Shown in pieces: positions 49,767 to 60,395 of a stretch of 64,000 nt of DNA (within the stretch, counting starts at the first letter, position 1; every line of letters starts with the position of its first letter). Made by a program: the position numbers and the translations under genes. This stretch comes from Samsonia erythrinae (GTDB lineage: Bacteria > Pseudomonadota > Gammaproteobacteria > Enterobacterales > Enterobacteriaceae): NCBI RefSeq assembly GCF_004342665.1, contig NZ_SMBY01000001.1, forward strand, positions 658,950 through 722,949, read 5' to 3'. Under the pieces are notes generated by a model. It was not told the DNA's origin. It ran no database searches and was given only the letters and a program-made list of their open reading frames with translations.

Positions 49767-51470
49767 ATGAAAACGCTGCTGATTTTGGATAAATCACTCG
49801 GACTGGCGAGAAGCCAACTGGTGAAGAACCTACTCAGTGCTGCCGCTGCGAAAGCAGGGGTGACGTTTACAGAACAACCTGACGACGCTGAACTGGCAAT
49901 TGTGCTGGGCGCATCCGCTGCGGCGGACAGTGCGCTGAATGGCAAGCAGGTTTATGTCGGTGACATTGAACAGGCTGTCACGCAGCCGGCTGAGTTTTTG
50001 GCGAAGGCGCAAGCGGAGGCAACGGCGTACCACGCAGCAGCGTCGCCTTCTGTTGAACCGGCTGCCGCTCAGCAAGCGGCGGGTCTTAAGCGCATCGTTG
50101 CCGTCACCGCATGTCCGACAGGGGTGGCGCACACGTTCATGGCCGCTGAAGCCATTGAAAGTGAAGCAAAAAAACGTGGCTGGTGGGCAAAAGTCGAAAC
50201 GCGTGGTTCAGTTGGCGCCGGCAATGCGATCACCCCGGAAGAAGTTGAGCAGGCCGATCTGGTAATCGTCGCCGCGGATATTGAAGTCGATCTGGCAAAA
50301 TTCGCCGGTAAGAAAATGTATCGCACCTCGACGGGGCTGGCGCTGAAAAAAACGGCGCAGGAGCTTGATAAAGCGTTTGCTGAAGCGAAGGTTTATCAAC
50401 CTAGCGGCAACGTCAGCGAATCCAGCGGCACAGAGTCGGGTCAGAAAGGGGGCACAGGTCCGTATCGTCATCTGTTGACCGGCGTTTCCTATATGCTGCC
50501 GGCTGTGGTGGCTGGGGGCTTGTGCATCGCGCTGTCATTTATGTTCGGCATTGAAGCGTTTAAAGAGCCGGGAACATTGCCGGCGGCGCTTAAAATGGTC
50601 GGTGATGCGGCATTTACCTTGATCGTCCCACTTTTGGCGGGGTACATTGCCTTCTCGATTGCTGACCGTCCCGGTCTTGCTCCTGGGTTAGCTGGCGGCG
50701 TTCTAGCCGTTGGGATGGGCGCAGGTTTCCTGGGGGGGATCATCGCGGGATTCCTCGCCGGTTACATCGCAAGAGCGATCAATAAACACATCAATTTACC
50801 GCAGAGTATGTCTGCCCTTAAACCCATCTTAATTATTCCGCTGCTGGCTACGCTGATCATGGGGCTGATTATGGTCTATGCAGTTGGGACGCCGGTGGCA
50901 AAAATTCTGACAGGGTTAACCGACTGGCTGCAATCAATGGGAACGGCGAATGCGGTCATTTTGGGGGCGATTCTTGGCGGCATGATGTGTACGGACATGG
51001 GCGGACCGCTTAACAAAGTGGCTTACGTCTTTGGTACGACCCTGCTCAGCAGTCAGATTTACGCGCCGATGGCGGCTGTCATGGCGGCCGGTATGGTGCC
51101 GCCGCTGGCGATGGGGTTGGCGACATTACTGGCGGGCAAGAAATTCAACCCGACCGAACGTGAAGGGGGTAAGGCGGCGCTGATTCTGGGGCTGTGCTTT
51201 ATTTCCGAAGGGGCGATTCCTTACGCCGCTCGTGATCCCATGCGTGTTCTTCCTTGCTGTATTATCGGCGGAGCCTTGACGGGAGCGCTGTCCATGGCGG
51301 TCGGTGCTAAGTTAATGGCGCCTCATGGCGGTCTGTTCGTGCTGCTAATCCCGGGAGCGATTACGCCGGTTATCGGTTACCTGCTTGCAATCATCGCTGG
51401 GACTGTTGCCGCTGGCGTGCTGTATGCGTTCTTGAAGCGCCCTGATGAGCAACAGGCGAAAGTCGCTTAA
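49767..51470 (+). CDS. fruA: Fructose PTS EIIBC FruA
   Basis: A 567-residue permease with domains in the order EIIB'-EIIB-EIIC. The phosphocysteine is in VAVTACPTGVAHTFMAAEAIE (near residue 112). The membrane domain starts near residue 230 (YRHLLTGVSYMLPAVVAGGL). It imports fructose as fructose 1-phosphate. CAGGAG precedes the ATG; a strong terminator follows at 51514-51553. Confidence 0.97.
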   Translation: MKTLLILDKSLGLARSQLVKNLLSAAAAKAGVTFTEQPDDAELAIVLGASAAADSALNGKQVYVGDIEQAVTQPAEFLAKAQAEATAYHAAASPSVEPAAAQQAAGLKRIVAVTACPTGVAHTFMAAEAIESEAKKRGWWAKVETRGSVGAGNAITPEEVEQADLVIVAADIEVDLAKFAGKKMYRTSTGLALKKTAQELDKAFAEAKVYQPSGNVSESSGTESGQKGGTGPYRHLLTGVSYMLPAVVAGGLCIALSFMFGIEAFKEPGTLPAALKMVGDAAFTLIVPLLAGYIAFSIADRPGLAPGLAGGVLAVGMGAGFLGGIIAGFLAGYIARAINKHINLPQSMSALKPILIIPLLATLIMGLIMVYAVGTPVAKILTGLTDWLQSMGTANAVILGAILGGMMCTDMGGPLNKVAYVFGTTLLSSQIYAPMAAVMAAGMVPPLAMGLATLLAGKKFNPTEREGGKAALILGLCFISEGAIPYAARDPMRVLPCCIIGGALTGALSMAVGAKLMAPHGGLFVLLIPGAITPVIGYLLAIIAGTVAAGVLYAFLKRPDEQQAKVA

Positions 51471-51513
51471 GTCTGCTTATCACCAATTTCAAACGGCAGG
51501 ATGCGTATGAAAA

Positions 51514-51553
51514 TAGCGCCAGTGAGGAGAATCCTCACTGGCGCTAGTTTTTT
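51514..51553 (+). terminator. fruBKA terminator
   Basis: A perfect 15-bp stem (TAGCGCCAGTGAGGA with its complement at 51532-51546), a three-base GAA loop and a T6 tail. Confidence 0.95.
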
Positions 51554-51672
51554 GCACGCTGCCCGTCATGCCTTCGGAGTTCGGTGGGTTAACGACACGA
51601 TTTGTCGCTCTGAGATGTCTGCATTTCCTTTTTAGAGGCGACACTACGCACTGTTCAATCGTGTCATCAGCA

Positions 51673-52512
51673 TTACGCTTCGGATTTGAGCCAGGCGATT
51701 TCGTCAGCCCAGATATCGGGGTTGACCGTTTCCAGAATCATCGGAATACCGTCGAAACGCGCATCTTTCATGATATAGCTGAACGCGGTTTTACCGATGT
51801 TGCCTTCTCCCAGACTATGGTGACGGTCAACACGACTGTTGAACGCGCTCTTCGCATCATTCAAATGCATTCCACGCAGATACTGAAACCCAACCACCCG
51901 GTCGAATTCGGCAAAGGTGGCGTCGCAATCGGCTTCTGTTCGTAGATCGTAACCGCCAGCAAAAGCATGACAGGTATCGATACAGACGCCGACGCGGCTT
52001 TTGTCTTCGACGCCATCAATGATGGCCGCCAGATGTTCAAAGCGAAATCCCAGGTTACTGCCTTGTCCGGCGGTATTTTCAATCACGGCGGTGACGCCCT
52101 CCGTTGCCGCCAGCGCGATGTTGATCGATTCGGCAATGCGTGCCAGACAGTCCGCTTCTTCTATCTGTTTGAGGTGGCTGCCGGGATGGAAATTCAGCAG
52201 GCTTAATCCCAACTGCTGGCAGCGCGCCATCTCATCAATAAAGGCGACGCGGGATTTATTCAGCGCCTCATCGTCCGGATGACCAAGATTAATCAGGTAA
52301 CTGTCGTGAGGCAGGATCTGTGCTGAGGTATATCCGTATTGCTCACAGGCGGCTTTAAAACGCGCGATAAGATCGGCACTGAGCGGCGCGGCCTGCCATT
52401 GGCGCTGGTTCTTGGTAAATAACGCGAAGGCGGTGGCTTTTATTTCATGGGCGCGAATGACGGCCTGATCGACGCCCCCTGCCGCGCTGACGTGTGCCCC
52501 GATATATTTCAT
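51673..52512 (-). CDS. nfo: Endonuclease IV (Nfo)
   Basis: A 279-residue AP endonuclease. It starts [18 protein letters not shown] and keeps the zinc-cluster motifs: [59 protein letters not shown] and ILETVNPD. It cuts at abasic sites and repairs oxidised 3' ends. I start at 52512; nine upstream codons are not part of the family. Confidence 0.97.
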   Translation of the reverse strand: MKYIGAHVSAAGGVDQAVIRAHEIKATAFALFTKNQRQWQAAPLSADLIARFKAACEQYGYTSAQILPHDSYLINLGHPDDEALNKSRVAFIDEMARCQQLGLSLLNFHPGSHLKQIEEADCLARIAESINIALAATEGVTAVIENTAGQGSNLGFRFEHLAAIIDGVEDKSRVGVCIDTCHAFAGGYDLRTEADCDATFAEFDRVVGFQYLRGMHLNDAKSAFNSRVDRHHSLGEGNIGKTAFSYIMKDARFDGIPMILETVNPDIWADEIAWLKSEA

Positions 52513-52912
52513 GTTGCTCTCCTCTGGTTGCGGCAGCATTATGGCATCGTCCGACAGGTTAATGAGACGTTAACAGAGAAAAAATTTGTCGTGAGTGTAA
52601 CAAATATGCGCTTCGCGCTCGTTGAGGCTCGCCAGATACACGCTGGCCGGAAGCGACTTTCGGAACATTTGCCCGGGCGAGGGAAGAAAAAGTGATTAAA
52701 CTTACGGGACAGGGTTGGGAAACGGCGTTTAGCGCCGTCCGGTCAGACGAACTGCGCTGGCCAGAGGTGAAACCGGCTGTGAAACGCGTTATCGCGTTGT
52801 GTCTGTAATACTGGAAGTACCGAATGGACAATTCAGCTTATAATCCAAGAGATTAAAAGCTAAACTGATTATATAGTTACAACCTATAGGTATTTCAGAT
52901 AAAGAGCGCACT
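52513..52912. other. Gap between nfo and yeiE
   Basis: About 400 bp with no gene I can support; a minus-strand frame at 52559-52831 has no family character. E. coli has yeiH between yeiE and nfo, and it is missing here. The AT-rich right end probably holds the yeiE promoter. Confidence 0.5.
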
Positions 52913-53785
52913 ATGCATATCACGTTACGTCAACTGGAAGTTTTTGCCGAAGTATTGAAAAGCGGCTCAACGACGCAGGCCTCTGTCGTGCTGGCGTTGT
53001 CCCAATCTGCCGTCAGCGCGGCGCTGGCGGATTTAGAGGGGCAGTTGGGCGTTCAGCTTTTCGATCGCGTGGGTAAGCGTCTGGTTGTTAATGAACATGG
53101 CCGCTTGCTCTATCCCAAGGCGCTGGCGCTGCTTGAACAATCAATGGAAATTGAACAGCTCTTCCGCCATGACAATGGTGCGTTGCGTATTTATGCCAGC
53201 AGCACGATTGGCAATTATTTGTTGCCTGCGATGATAGCCCGTTATCGCCATGACTACCCTGACATTCCCCTGGAGTTGCATGTCGGCAACACGAAAAATG
53301 TCATCACTCGGGTATCTGAATTCAGCGTCGATCTGGGTCTGATCGAAGGGCCTTGTCATCACCCCGATTTGATTACGCAGCCCTGGCTGGAAGACGAGCT
53401 GGTGGTGTTCTGCGCCCCTGAACATCCGCTTAGCCGGCAGCCGGTATCCTTAGCGGCGCTGGCGGAGGCGAATTGGATCCTGCGCGAACGTGGTTCGGGC
53501 ACGCGTGAAGTGTTGGATCATCTGCTGTTGACGCACCTGTCGCATTTCCATCTGGTGATGGAACTCGGCAATTCTGAGGCGATTAAGCATGCGGTGCGCC
53601 ACGGGATTGGCATTAGCTGCCTGTCGCGACATGTGATCGCCGAACAGTTGGCGGCAGGAACGCTGGTGGAGTTAACCGTGCCGTTGCCAACGCTCACGCG
53701 TACCCTGTATCTGGTTCACCACCGACAAAAGCATCTTTCAAATGTGTTAAAGCGTTTCCTGAGTTATTGCTGTGAAGCGGCTTAA
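52913..53785 (+). CDS. yeiE: LysR-family regulator YeiE
   Basis: A 290-residue LysR-type regulator: helix-turn-helix in [38 protein letters not shown], then an effector domain with [19 protein letters not shown] and LREAGSGTRE-like [11 protein letters not shown]. YeiE has been linked to sulfite sensing, iron balance and motility in enterobacteria. It precedes lysP on the same strand, as in E. coli. Confidence 0.92.
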   Translation: MHITLRQLEVFAEVLKSGSTTQASVVLALSQSAVSAALADLEGQLGVQLFDRVGKRLVVNEHGRLLYPKALALLEQSMEIEQLFRHDNGALRIYASSTIGNYLLPAMIARYRHDYPDIPLELHVGNTKNVITRVSEFSVDLGLIEGPCHHPDLITQPWLEDELVVFCAPEHPLSRQPVSLAALAEANWILRERGSGTREVLDHLLLTHLSHFHLVMELGNSEAIKHAVRHGIGISCLSRHVIAEQLAAGTLVELTVPLPTLTRTLYLVHHRQKHLSNVLKRFLSYCCEAA

Positions 53786-53919
53786 CGGAAAGATTTCGTA
53801 CTGCTAATGATTGGGAGGGAGTTATTAACCTCTCTTATAATTCGACGATCTTACCTATCCCTTGCAGGGCGATTTGCTACAATCCCGCCTCGATTTAAGC
53901 ACGGGCATGTAGGATAACG

Positions 53920-55395
53920 ATGGCTCCGCAAGATACTCAACAAACTACACAGGGCGCACCCACCCTGCGCCGTGAGCTGAAAGCACGGCATTTAACGATG
54001 ATCGCCATTGGCGGTTCGATTGGCACGGGATTATTTGTCGCCTCTGGCGCGACGGTCTCTCAGGCTGGCCCCGGTGGCGCGCTCCTGTCTTATGCCCTGA
54101 TTGGGCTGATGGTCTATTTTTTAATGACGAGCCTCGGTGAACTGGCGGCGTTTATGCCGGTTTCAGGTTCGTTTTCCAGCTATGGTTCCCGCTATGTGGA
54201 GGAAGGATTCGGCTTCGCGCTGGGATGGAACTACTGGTATAACTGGGCTGTGACCATCGCGGTCGATTTGGTGGCCGCACAGCTGGTGATGGGGTATTGG
54301 TTCCCAGACGTCTCGGGCTGGATCTGGAGTGCGCTGTTCCTGATGGTGATGTTCTTGCTGAACTACATTTCCGTGAAGGGATTTGGCGAAGCGGAATACT
54401 GGTTCTCGCTGATTAAGGTGGCGACGGTCATTATCTTCATCGCGGTTGGCGTGATGATGATTGTGGGGATCATGGGCGGAGCGGAAGATGCCGGGTTCCA
54501 CAACTGGACAATCGGCGATGCGCCGTTTGCCGGCGGCTTCTCCGCCATGATTGGCGTGGCGATGATCGTCGGCTTCTCTTTTCAGGGAACGGAGCTGATC
54601 GGCGTAGCGGCGGGCGAATCTCAGGATCCGGGGAAAAACATTCCGCGCGCTATCCGCCAGGTGTTCTGGCGCATTCTGCTGTTCTATATCTTCGCGATTT
54701 TGATTATCAGCTTAATTATTCCGTACACCGATCCGAATCTGCTGCGTAACGATGTGAAAGACATTACGGTCAGCCCATTTACGCTGGTGTTTGAGAATGC
54801 CGGCCTGCTGTCCGCGGCGGCCGTGATGAATGCCGTTATCCTGACGGCGGTGCTCTCGGCGGGCAACTCCGGGATGTATGCCTCGACGCGAATGCTATTT
54901 ACGCTGGCATCCGAAGGCAAGGCGCCGCGCATTTTCGCTAAGCTGTCAAAAGGCGGCGTGCCGCGGAACGCGCTGTATGCGACAACCGTGGTGGCGGCGC
55001 TGTGTTTTCTGTCTTCCCTGTATGGCAACCAGACGGTATACCTGTGGTTGCTGAACACCTCCGGCATGACGGGATTTATTGCCTGGCTGGGGATTGCGAT
55101 CAGTCATTATCGTTTTCGCCGTGGCTACGTGATGCAAGGTCACGATCTAAACCGTCTGCCCTATCAGTCGGGTTTCTTCCCGTTGGGGCCGATCTTTGCG
55201 TTTGCGCTTTGCCTGATCATCACGCTGGGGCAAAACTATCAGGCCTTTCTGGAGGATAAAATTGACTGGTATGGCGTCACGGCGACGTACATTGGCATCC
55301 CGCTGTTCCTGCTGATTTGGCTTGGTTATAAGTTGTATCGTGGGTCACGCTTCATCAAATATCAGGACATGACGTTCCCCGATTATAAAGACTGA
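53920..55395 (+). CDS. lysP: Lysine-specific permease LysP
   Basis: A 491-residue amino acid/proton symporter of the APC family with 12 segments. The first helix carries HLTMIAIGGSIGTGLFVASGATVSQAGPGG. It imports lysine and in E. coli also restrains the acid-stress sensor CadC. GTAGGATAACG precedes ATG 53920. A terminator follows at 55418-55446. Confidence 0.95.
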   Translation: MAPQDTQQTTQGAPTLRRELKARHLTMIAIGGSIGTGLFVASGATVSQAGPGGALLSYALIGLMVYFLMTSLGELAAFMPVSGSFSSYGSRYVEEGFGFALGWNYWYNWAVTIAVDLVAAQLVMGYWFPDVSGWIWSALFLMVMFLLNYISVKGFGEAEYWFSLIKVATVIIFIAVGVMMIVGIMGGAEDAGFHNWTIGDAPFAGGFSAMIGVAMIVGFSFQGTELIGVAAGESQDPGKNIPRAIRQVFWRILLFYIFAILIISLIIPYTDPNLLRNDVKDITVSPFTLVFENAGLLSAAAVMNAVILTAVLSAGNSGMYASTRMLFTLASEGKAPRIFAKLSKGGVPRNALYATTVVAALCFLSSLYGNQTVYLWLLNTSGMTGFIAWLGIAISHYRFRRGYVMQGHDLNRLPYQSGFFPLGPIFAFALCLIITLGQNYQAFLEDKIDWYGVTATYIGIPLFLLIWLGYKLYRGSRFIKYQDMTFPDYKD

Positions 55396-55417
55396 TTGTG
55401 TTAATGCGGTCTCACCG

Positions 55418-55446
55418 GTGGCTCTCTGGCAGAGCCACTTTTTTTT
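55418..55446 (+). terminator. lysP terminator
   Basis: GTGGCTCT-CTGGC-AGAGCCAC hairpin followed by eight T. Confidence 0.92.
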
Positions 55447-55733
55447 ACTGATATTGCGCTATCGCCAGACGTTTCTCACGCCTTTTTCGTTGTTCCCCGC
55501 TGAAGTTCATCAAATTCATTCACTCTGATTCTTTATGGTTGTTTATCCACAACGCCGCTCGTCCTGAAAAAGTGTTTTTAACGGGCTGTTTTTACTCGTC
55601 TGCTTATCCCGTAGCACAGTCGTTAATTGCGTATGAAAATGATATTAATTTTTATTTACACTTACGTATTAATAATTACAATGTCTTCGACAAAAAAACT
55701 CAATGTAATTATCTATCTTGAGGACATTCAGTA
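55447..55733. promoter_or_regulatory. Upstream region of cirA
   Basis: About 290 bp with no gene; becomes AT-rich from 55600. Contains the Fur-like element described separately. Confidence 0.5.
55635..55653 (+). promoter_or_regulatory. Fur-box-like element upstream of cirA
   Basis: GAAAATGATATTAATTTTT matches the 19-base Fur consensus at 14 positions and lies 81 bp before the start. cirA genes are iron-repressed through Fur. Confidence 0.6.
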
Positions 55734-57683
55734 ATGGTAATGGCTATCAGAAAATCCGTGGCATTGGCGTTGGTCTCAATGGTTTCGTCACCCATCATGG
55801 CCGCCGGTCAGGAGGATGTCGTTGTAGTCACGGCGTCTTCGACCGAGCAGAACCTGAAAGATGCGCCAGCAAGCATCAGTATCATCACACAAGACGATTT
55901 GAAAAAAAAACCGGTCCAAAATCTGAAGGATGTGCTCAAAGATGTGCCCGGCGTACAGCTCACTAACGAAGCGGACAATCGCAAAGGCATCAGTATCCGC
56001 GGGCTGGGTAGCGGATATACGCTGATTTTGATTGATGGTAAGCGCGTTAATTCACGAACGGCGGTATTCCGTCATAATGACTTCGACCTTAACTGGATAC
56101 CCGTTGATGCGATTGAACGCATCGAAGTCGTGCGCGGCCCCATGTCGTCACTTTACGGTTCGGACGCACTCGGCGGCGTCGTCAATATTATTACGCGGAA
56201 AGTCGGTAAAAGTTGGCGAGGAACCGTGAGTGTCGATGCGACGGTTCAGGAACACCGCGATCGTGGCGATAGCTACAACAGCAGTTTTTTCACCAGCGGC
56301 CCGTTAATTGACGATGTGCTCGGCGTGAAAGTCTATGGCAACGTCGGCAAGCGAGAAAAAGATGATGCGCAGCCGTCCAGCACCGCACAGAGTGGAACGG
56401 CAGGCCGTATCGAAGGGCATACGAACCGTAACGCCAATATCGAGTTTGCGTTAGTACCGGCTGAAAATCAGGATATGACGTTCGGCTATGGCTACGATCG
56501 TCAGGATCGTGATTCTGACTCATTGAATAAAAACCGGTTGGATCGCAAAAACTATGCGATTGGCCATAACGGAAAGTGGGCTTTCGGTAATACCGAAATG
56601 CGCGTTTATGGCGACAAAATCGATAATCACAATGGACAGATGATTACGGCAAAGAATCATGCCGTCGATGGTAAGATCGTGCTGCCGTTGAGCGACATTA
56701 ACCAAATGTTGACGTTTGGCGGTGAGTGGCGACAGGAAAAGCTTGAGGATAGCGTCAATCTGACGGGATCGGGGCGAACGGCGGCGACGCAGCGTGCGCT
56801 ATTTATCGAAGATGAGTGGCGGATTTTCGAACCGCTGGCATTGACGACCGGCGTCCGCATGGACGACCATCAAAAATACGGCGATCACTGGAGCCCACGC
56901 GCTTATCTGGTCTATAACGCGACGGAGACCGTAACATTAAAAGGCGGATGGGCTAACGCTTTTAAAGCGCCTTCCCTGTTGCAGCTGAGCCCAGAGTGGG
57001 AAACCGGCTCCTGCCGCGGTGACTGCCAGATTATCGGCAATCCAAATCTCAAACCGGAAACCAGCGAAAGTGTGGAATTAGGCGTTTACTATGCGGGAGA
57101 AGAGGGCTGGCTCGATGGTGTGAATGCCAGCCTGACCGTGTTCCAAAATGATGTGAAGGACATGATTTCGGTCAACCGCACGCGCAATGTCAACGAGGCT
57201 CCCTCTTATCCTAACTATGTGGGCTTAGACAAGGACGGTAAACCTGTATTCCGCTACTACAACGTGAATAAAGCCCGCGTGAGAGGAGTGGAAACCGAAC
57301 TGAAGGTTCCGCTCAATGAGCAGCTTAAGCTGACGATGAACTATACTTACAACGATGGTCGGGATTTGAGCAATGGTGATAGCAAACCGTTAAGTTCACT
57401 CCCGTTCCATACGGCTAACGGTTCGCTTGACTGGCAACCCGTGGAGGATTGGTCCTTTTATCTGTCGGCGAACTACTCCGGTCAACGCAGAGCGACAACC
57501 AGCACCAGCAGAACCCCAGGCGGCTACACGATGTGGGATATTGGCGCGGGTTATCAAATGACAAAAGCAGTTAAATGGCGGGCGGGGATACAGAACTTGC
57601 TGGATAAAGATCTGCACTATGACGACTACACGTATAACGAAGATGGTCGGCGGTACTTTATCGCGATGGATTATACTTTCTAA
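55734..57683 (+). CDS. cirA: TonB-dependent catecholate siderophore receptor CirA
   Basis: A 649-residue outer-membrane receptor colinear with E. coli CirA. After a signal peptide (MVSSPIMAA) come the TonB box EDVVVVTAS, the plug domain ([34 protein letters not shown] split across the plug, [25 protein letters not shown]) and a 22-strand barrel ending in YFIAMDYTF. It takes up ferric catecholates and serves as colicin I receptor in E. coli. ATG 55734 is used; an ATG two codons later is possible. It follows lysP, the same order as E. coli. Confidence 0.95.
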   Translation: MVMAIRKSVALALVSMVSSPIMAAGQEDVVVVTASSTEQNLKDAPASISIITQDDLKKKPVQNLKDVLKDVPGVQLTNEADNRKGISIRGLGSGYTLILIDGKRVNSRTAVFRHNDFDLNWIPVDAIERIEVVRGPMSSLYGSDALGGVVNIITRKVGKSWRGTVSVDATVQEHRDRGDSYNSSFFTSGPLIDDVLGVKVYGNVGKREKDDAQPSSTAQSGTAGRIEGHTNRNANIEFALVPAENQDMTFGYGYDRQDRDSDSLNKNRLDRKNYAIGHNGKWAFGNTEMRVYGDKIDNHNGQMITAKNHAVDGKIVLPLSDINQMLTFGGEWRQEKLEDSVNLTGSGRTAATQRALFIEDEWRIFEPLALTTGVRMDDHQKYGDHWSPRAYLVYNATETVTLKGGWANAFKAPSLLQLSPEWETGSCRGDCQIIGNPNLKPETSESVELGVYYAGEEGWLDGVNASLTVFQNDVKDMISVNRTRNVNEAPSYPNYVGLDKDGKPVFRYYNVNKARVRGVETELKVPLNEQLKLTMNYTYNDGRDLSNGDSKPLSSLPFHTANGSLDWQPVEDWSFYLSANYSGQRRATTSTSRTPGGYTMWDIGAGYQMTKAVKWRAGIQNLLDKDLHYDDYTYNEDGRRYFIAMDYTF

Positions 57684-58071
57684 ATTCTGCAACTAATGAT
57701 ACGGGCGCAATGCCCGTATCATCTCTTCCCTCCTGCCATGTTCCATTCTTATAAATTTTATGTAAAAAGATAGGCATCCAAGGATACCTATTTTGTGATA
57801 TTTCTGAATATTGACGAGAACAATGTCGATAAGTGAAATTCATTCTATTAGGTATTGTGAATTGCTTTAATGCTGACTACGCTTCACATGACGGAGAGAT
57901 GAAGGCTGAGGAGGCAGTAAGCGTGACACAATTAATTCATTTACTGTTTTGCCCGGTACAAAAATTTAATTAGTTATTTTTGTATAAGAATACCTTTCGT
58001 GATTTCCGAATGTGAAGCCGTTGATATCCGTAACCAGAACTCAGTGTGCAAATAGTAACCAGGGTGCGATA
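57684..58071. other. Gap between cirA and the 2-hydroxyacid dehydrogenase gene
   Basis: About 390 bp. It starts with the cirA terminator and then shows AT-rich DNA without a gene; the dehydrogenase promoter should lie in its right half. Confidence 0.5.
57696..57726 (+). terminator. cirA terminator
   Basis: ATGATACGGGC pairs perfectly with GCCCGTATCAT around GCAAT, followed by CTCTT. Confidence 0.8.
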
Positions 58072-59034
58072 ATGCTAAAAATTACCTTTTTGGATAAAGG
58101 CGCACTGCCTGAAACCATTTTCCTGAAAAAGAATAGTTTTAGGCGTCCACAATGCCGCCATGAATGGATTGAATACAGCCATACTTCGCCCGATCAAGTT
58201 ATCGAACGGGCAAAAGACAGCCATGTTATTATCACTAATAAAACCCTCTTAACGCGCGACATGCTGTCGGCGTTGCCTGCGCTCAAACTGATTGCCGTGA
58301 CGGCGACGGGGATGGACAACGTCGATCTGGAGGCTGCCAGAGAACTGGGGATCGCGGTCAGGAATGTGCCGGGTTACTCTACGCAAGCGGTGTCTGAGCA
58401 TGTCATTGCCATGATTTTTGCGCTGAAGCACAGCCTGATGGCGTGGTATCACGATCAGCTCAGCGATCGCTGGGCCAGCCAGCCGCAGTTTACTTACTTT
58501 GATCACCCGGTAAAAGATATCGCGGGTTCTACGTTGGGCATCATTGGCGCGGGGGCGATCGGGCGGGAAGTGGCGCGTCTGGCTCAGGCGTTGGGAATGA
58601 AGGTGATCTTTGCCGAGCGTCGTGGCATTGCTTTGTGCCGCTCTGGTTATTTGCCGTTCGAGGAGGTTCTGCGACTGGCTGACGTCATCTCACTCAATTG
58701 CCCGTTAAATACGCACACGCAGCATCTGATTAATGCGGATACGCTGACGCTGTGTAAGCCGACGGCGTTTATCATTAATACGGCCAGAGGCGGGCTGATT
58801 GACGAGCGCGCGCTGGCAGAGGCATTACGTCAGCGCCGTATTGCGGGGGCCGCGTTGGACTGCCTGACGCAAGAGCCGCCGGAAAAAGATAACCCATTAA
58901 TGGCGGTCGCAAAAACACAGCCTAATTTATTGATTACCCCACATATTGCCTGGACGTCCGCTTCATCGTTGCAATTGTTGATGGAAAAAACGATTGAAAA
59001 TATTGATGAGTATGTTCAGCAAAACGGATACTGA
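58072..59034 (+). CDS. NAD-dependent 2-hydroxyacid dehydrogenase (HprA/glycerate dehydrogenase-like)
   Basis: A 320-residue D-isomer-specific 2-hydroxyacid dehydrogenase. The NAD motif is TLGIIGAGAIGREVARLAQ. The catalytic arginine is in NTARGGLIDE, and the histidine is in LLITPHIAWTS. The substrate-binding half has VTATGMDNVDLEAARELGI and VPGYSTQAVSEHVIAM. It probably reduces a 2-keto acid such as hydroxypyruvate; the exact substrate is unknown. ATG 58072 is chosen over the frame open from 58012, since the fold begins at MLKITFLDKG. It sits beside a sugar ABC transporter and hcxA, all absent from this position in E. coli. Confidence 0.88.
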   Translation: MLKITFLDKGALPETIFLKKNSFRRPQCRHEWIEYSHTSPDQVIERAKDSHVIITNKTLLTRDMLSALPALKLIAVTATGMDNVDLEAARELGIAVRNVPGYSTQAVSEHVIAMIFALKHSLMAWYHDQLSDRWASQPQFTYFDHPVKDIAGSTLGIIGAGAIGREVARLAQALGMKVIFAERRGIALCRSGYLPFEEVLRLADVISLNCPLNTHTQHLINADTLTLCKPTAFIINTARGGLIDERALAEALRQRRIAGAALDCLTQEPPEKDNPLMAVAKTQPNLLITPHIAWTSASSLQLLMEKTIENIDEYVQQNGY

Positions 59035-59399
59035 TAATGAAATAAGGCGGATTTGTCTCTGCCGGATAGAAAACTATTCTCCGGCAGCATAAATAGGCTA
59101 TTCATTACCATAATTGAACGATGGAGACCGTTAAGTTTTTCCTCGTTAATTGTCTTTTTAATCTTTTATCTCTGTCAGGGACGATCGCAGGAGATATCAA
59201 CATTAAGACAGGTCTCTATTATTTGTGATTATTCTTATTTTCCGTCGTTGTTATGGCAGAGAATATTGATTCATAAATAATCATCATTGTAAATAATAAG
59301 GCGATGCATCGCCGGATAATGCACATCGTGCAGGAATAATGGGGGAAGGGTGACGTTATCATGCCGCCCTCATCAGAAAGCGGGGCGGCAGAGGATGGC
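59035..59399. other. Gap after the dehydrogenase gene
   Basis: About 365 bp between convergent genes. A frame at 59053-59280 lacks a ribosome binding site and family character. No binding-protein gene for the ABC transporter is found here. Confidence 0.5.
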
Positions 59400-60395
59400 T
59401 CAGCGTTTCTGGATATAGGTCATCGCCAGGGCGAGCGCCAGAACCAGCCCTTTGATGATATCCATGGCGTAATAGGGCACGGAAAGCATCACCAGCCCAT
59501 TCTGCAAGACGCCGAGAATCACGGCGCCGAGCAAGGTCCCCAACGCATTCGGTTTGCCGGATCCCGCCAGCGAGAAACCGATATAGGCAGCGGCCACGGC
59601 GTCCATCAGATAACCGCCGCCGGCGTTGACCTGCGAAGAGCCGATGCGCGACGCCAGCAGAATGCCGCCCAGCGCAGCGAGCAGCGAAGAAAACACATAC
59701 GCCTGTATCCGATAACGTGCCGTGCGGATCCCGGCCAATCGCGCCGCTTCCGGATTACCGCCGATGGCATACATCCTGCGCCCGTGTTTGGTGAGGGACA
59801 GATACAGCTGCACCAGCAGAGTTACCACCAGCATAATGACCACAATGACCGGCACCTGCCCCAGCGTGGCAAAGAATTCGGGGATGATGCCTTCCGCCAT
59901 TTCGCCGCTGGGCAAGATCATATTCTGTGTGATTGAGCCGCCATAGCTGTATGTCATCGCGACGCCTTGCACAACGAACAGGCTGGCGAGTGTTGCCAGC
60001 ATGTCGGGGATCTTCAGCACAACGATGAGAAACGCATTGAATAGCCCGACCAGCGTACACAGCAGGAGCGTCAGAACGATGGCGCCGGTCGTGCCGAACC
60101 CGTGCCAGACAAAGAGAGAGATCACCAGCGCGTTTGCCAACGATGCCGTTGACCCCACGGACAGATCGAATCCGCCGACGGACAGCGAGAGGGAAACGCC
60201 AATCGCAAGGACCGTGACGATCGCAATCGAGCGCAGGATATTGATGATGTTATACGGCTCAAGGAAGTTGTCCGAAGCCAGCCCGAAGAGCGCAATCAGC
60301 GCGACCACCGTGATTAGCATGCCCCACTTATAGAGAAATTCGAAAACATGGTGGCGTAAGGGGAGCGCCCCGTTGGATGAAAGTGGGTGACTCAC
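59400..60395 (-). CDS. Sugar ABC transporter permease, RbsC/XylH family
   Basis: A 331-residue CUT2-family permease with about ten segments. Signature regions are TVLAIGVSLSLSVGGFDLSVGS, the GGNPEAARLAGIRTARYRIQAYVFSS segment and GGYLMDAVAAAYIGFSLAGSGKPNALGTLLGAVILG. It forms the channel for a ribose- or xylose-type sugar or autoinducer. Its start overlaps the ATPase stop by four bases. No substrate-binding protein gene follows, which is unusual. Confidence 0.9.
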   Translation of the reverse strand: MSHPLSSNGALPLRHHVFEFLYKWGMLITVVALIALFGLASDNFLEPYNIINILRSIAIVTVLAIGVSLSLSVGGFDLSVGSTASLANALVISLFVWHGFGTTGAIVLTLLLCTLVGLFNAFLIVVLKIPDMLATLASLFVVQGVAMTYSYGGSITQNMILPSGEMAEGIIPEFFATLGQVPVIVVIMLVVTLLVQLYLSLTKHGRRMYAIGGNPEAARLAGIRTARYRIQAYVFSSLLAALGGILLASRIGSSQVNAGGGYLMDAVAAAYIGFSLAGSGKPNALGTLLGAVILGVLQNGLVMLSVPYYAMDIIKGLVLALALAMTYIQKR

